NCBI GenBank assembly: GCA_024277515.1
Contig: JAJRVB010000206.1
Coordinates: forward strand, 1 to 7,868
Origin: Nitrospirota bacterium
Lineage (GTDB): Bacteria > Nitrospirota > Thermodesulfovibrionia > UBA6902
DNA length: 7,868 nt
Reading direction: 5' to 3'
Shown here: positions 6,196 to 7,868 of the stretch, piece after piece
Layout of the letters: each line of letters starts with the position of its first letter
How positions within the stretch are numbered: position 1 is the stretch's first letter
The notes under the pieces: model-generated
What the model was told of the DNA's origin: nothing
What the model saw: the letters and a program-made list of their open reading frames with translations, nothing else
Databases searched by the model: none
Translations under genes and position numbers: made by a program

Positions 6196-7125
6196 ATGCA
6201 GATATTGCAAAACACAATCATTAGTGCTGTGAGTAAGCCGGTTATTTTCATTCTGTGTGTGCTGCTGTTTACAGCATCCCTTGTTTATGCAGAAGAAAAA
6301 GCAGAGAACACGGATGCGGTAACAGACGATACCAACGTCCATTATACCGGCAAGTACTGCGCTGTGTGCCATGAAAAAACTCCTGAAAAAGGCGGAGAGA
6401 CGTTCCTGAAATACGGGGGCGACTTTACACAGCTATGCAATTGTCATGGCTACACGCCCGGCACCTATATACATCCTGTGAATGTGGAGCCTTCTGAAGA
6501 GAAAAAAGATCATATCCCCGCGGACCTCCCATTGAAGGACGGAATGATTACCTGCACGACATGTCACGATATGTATATGCAGTGTCAGGATAATGCAAAA
6601 TACAGATCCCTCAACAGGAGGTTTTTAAGAGGAGCTCCGTATGTAAGCCGTACAACTCTCTGCTTCAGGTGCCACGACGAAAGAAAATACACGATGCTTG
6701 ACCCGCACAACCAGCTGGATGAAGCAGGGGGAATCATTGTTGAAAAATGTCTTTACTGCCACATAAAAAAACCTGATGAAAATATAGAGACATTTAAGGA
6801 AATCGAGCTTATCGGTAATATTGACGCGCTCTGTTTCAGGTGTCATTTCAAACAGAGCAAGCTCCACCCGATCAATGCCGACCACCTGGTCACACCTACC
6901 CCGGTTATTATTGAAAATATGAAATATACTGAAGAAAAATTCGGAATAATACTCCCGCTCGATTATGAGGAAAAGATCGGCTGCCCCACATGCCACAATC
7001 CCCATGAAAGGGGCGTCATACCGAGAGGGAGACCGAGCGCAAAGGGAGCGAGTGAGAAGTACAGACTGAGGTTGTCCGGAGAGAACATGCAGATTTGCGT
7101 TGCCTGCCATAAGGACAAATTTTAA
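6196..7125 (+). CDS. Secreted multiheme cytochrome c (seven CXXCH plus one CXCH; doubled-CXXCH layout)
   Basis: A 309-residue protein with a Sec signal peptide: a hydrophobic stretch at 15-32 ending in VYAEEKA, with cleavage probably after A32. Canonical heme motifs start at C55 (CAVCH), C120 (CTTCH), C156 (CFRCH), C185 (CLYCH), C213 (CFRCH), C263 (CPTCH) and C301 (CVACH). A short CNCH motif starts at C81. The motifs fall into four pairs (55/81, 120/156, 185/213, 263/301), the doubled-CXXCH pattern of periplasmic and outer-surface electron carriers. Extra histidines (H93, H171, H224, H270, in HPVNV, DPHNQ, LHPIN and NPHER) are likely distal heme ligands. Function is presumably electron transfer in the periplasm or at the cell surface; partner unknown. 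No Shine-Dalgarno precedes the ATG, but the signal peptide supports this start. It is flanked by both copies of the 96-base repeat. Heme attachment would need the system II machinery that includes CcsB. Confidence 0.9.
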   Translation: MQILQNTIISAVSKPVIFILCVLLFTASLVYAEEKAENTDAVTDDTNVHYTGKYCAVCHEKTPEKGGETFLKYGGDFTQLCNCHGYTPGTYIHPVNVEPSEEKKDHIPADLPLKDGMITCTTCHDMYMQCQDNAKYRSLNRRFLRGAPYVSRTTLCFRCHDERKYTMLDPHNQLDEAGGIIVEKCLYCHIKKPDENIETFKEIELIGNIDALCFRCHFKQSKLHPINADHLVTPTPVIIENMKYTEEKFGIILPLDYEEKIGCPTCHNPHERGVIPRGRPSAKGASEKYRLRLSGENMQICVACHKDKF

Positions 7126-7174
7126 TCCTGCAAATAACCATTCAGTTACGGGTAATAATAGCAGGCAAGAAACA

Positions 7175-7270
7175 TCAAATATTAAAAATAAAAAATCAAA
7201 ATTATGGAAGAGTTTTTATCATATAAATAATCCTCCTTGATTTTGATCTTTGGTTTTTGATTTTTACATT
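7175..7270 (+). repeat. 96-base dispersed AT-rich repeat, copy B
   Basis: Second copy of the element at 5987-6082, with arms in the same direction and core inverted. It lies between two convergent cytochrome genes, 49 bases after the end of one and 49 bases from the end of the other. The internal inverted repeat is shorter here (ATCAAAAT at 7195-7202 with ATTTTGAT at 7240-7247). Its place between convergent genes would suit a bidirectional terminator role, but this is inference. Confidence 0.85.
7202..7222 (-). other. Six-codon mini-ORF (MIKTLP) with perfect Shine-Dalgarno in repeat copy B
   Basis: On the minus strand AAGGAGG (7232-7238) is followed after 9 bases by ATG (7222-7220), five codons and TAA. 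The peptide equals that of copy A; the only base difference within it is a synonymous threonine codon (ACT against ACC). Translation is unproven. Confidence 0.25.
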
Positions 7271-7319
7271 TCACTGTCCAAATGATCCCTGCAACTGAAT
7301 CGTTACCCTGTAAAAGCGA

Positions 7320-7868
7320 TTAAGGATCGTACCCGCCGGCATTCGGATGATTGCTGCTGCATCCACTGATTGTTGAATAACAATTCGCCTCGGAATAATT
7401 TGCAGGAGTGCTCGCTTTCGTAAATCCGATAACCGCTGAATAATTGTTTCCTCCGGTCCGGTAGGTGTAGGGTGCCGGCTCGCTCATGTACACAATCAGC
7501 CGTGAACGCCTGTTTCCGTGCGGAACTGCAGAGTGACAGGCAATGCAGTATACATTATGTTTTGCCGACCCGAAAGGGGTGTAGTCCCGTCCGCTATGTT
7601 TTTCATGCGCCCTGTTCTTCCAGGTAGTCTTGTCTGAAGATGGAAATGAATCATGGCAGTTCAGGCAGAAAAGTTCTGTGGACCATGAACTGTTAAGCCC
7701 GTTATAGGGGGGATCAGCCTTGTCCCTCCCGCTGATGTCATTTAAACTGAACAGCTTTCCGGAAGAACTGAAAGGCCAGTATTGCCTGGTTCCCTTGAGC
7801 ATATATTTCCTGGCTGAGCCGTGGGGGCCTATTGCAGCCGAGCCTTCGTTGTCAGCGCCGTGACAGTC
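7320..7868 (-). CDS. Multiheme cytochrome c, C-terminal part (5' end beyond right window edge)
   Basis: The minus-strand frame is open from the window edge to a TAA at 7320-7322, giving 182 residues; the ATG at 7802 is internal. The first visible residues are DCHGADNEG, which look like the end of a CXXCH heme motif cut by the edge, followed by GPHGS, as in doubled-CXXCH proteins. Two complete motifs follow, CLNCH (visible residues 68-72) and CIACH (108-112, before SAVPHG). Downstream histidines (HEKH, AKHNVY) may be axial ligands. The last ~70 residues carry no canonical motif but end with CYSTISGCSSNHPN, a C-x3-H arrangement lacking the second cysteine. Likely a periplasmic or surface electron carrier. 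Convergent with the cytochrome gene at 6196-7125, but not a close copy of it. Family assignment is good; heme total and N-terminus are unknown. Confidence 0.85.
   Translation of the reverse strand, partial: DCHGADNEGSAAIGPHGSARKYMLKGTRQYWPFSSSGKLFSLNDISGRDKADPPYNGLNSSWSTELFCLNCHDSFPSSDKTTWKNRAHEKHSGRDYTPFGSAKHNVYCIACHSAVPHGNRRSRLIVYMSEPAPYTYRTGGNNYSAVIGFTKASTPANYSEANCYSTISGCSSNHPNAGGYDP

Noticed and set aside
6625..7110. Long minus-strand open frame opposite the cytochrome gene
   Set aside because: It is the antisense of a frame with seven CXXCH motifs and a signal peptide; no motif of its own.
7127..7165. Terminator after the cytochrome gene (CCTGC/GCAGG arms)
   Set aside because: The stem is only 5 bp with a ~29-base loop and no T-run.
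7320..7802. Treating the ATG at 7802 as the true start of the minus-strand cytochrome
   Set aside because: The frame stays open for 22 more codons to the window edge and includes a DCHG heme-motif remnant and GPHGS, so the gene begins outside the window.

Overview
The window looks like chromosome from an anaerobic, cytochrome-rich Gram-negative bacterium. Nitrospirota (Thermodesulfovibrionia) or a deltaproteobacterial lineage fits best. The basis is the ccsB-hemA-hemC gene order, the system II type of cytochrome c maturation, several multiheme c-type cytochromes, and AT-rich short repeats between genes. This placement is inference; no rRNA gene or other phylogenetic marker is present.

Layout. 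Bases 1-1163 (minus strand) hold the N-terminal half of a ComEC/Rec2 DNA-uptake channel, cut by the left edge. It diverges from a short plus-strand P-loop NTPase of MobB/BioD-like type (1300-1869). A heme module follows on the plus strand: ccsB (1986-2813, heme delivery for cytochrome c assembly), hemA (2905-4188, glutamyl-tRNA reductase) and hemC (4175-5122, hydroxymethylbilane synthase). Next is a membrane-anchored SurA/PpiD-like chaperone without a parvulin domain (5166-5837). After a 358-base intergenic stretch comes a secreted multiheme cytochrome c with seven CXXCH motifs and one CXCH (6196-7125). Convergent to it is the C-terminal part of a second multiheme cytochrome (7320-7868, minus strand), cut by the right edge.

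How the genes fit together. HemA and HemC make the first tetrapyrrole of heme synthesis, CcsB delivers heme for covalent attachment, and the two cytochromes are likely clients. The SurA-like protein may help fold exported proteins. The ComEC and P-loop genes have no evident link to this pathway.

The least ordinary structure is a 96-base repeat present twice (5987-6082 and 7175-7270), flanking the complete cytochrome gene. The outer arms of the two copies align in the same direction, but the central ~50 bases are inverted between them. Each core also holds a Shine-Dalgarno-like sequence followed by the same six-codon mini-ORF. Other repeats are a heptamer array inside hemC, which accounts for six extra residues, and an octamer array between ccsB and hemA. 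No tRNA, rRNA, CRISPR array or transposase gene was seen.
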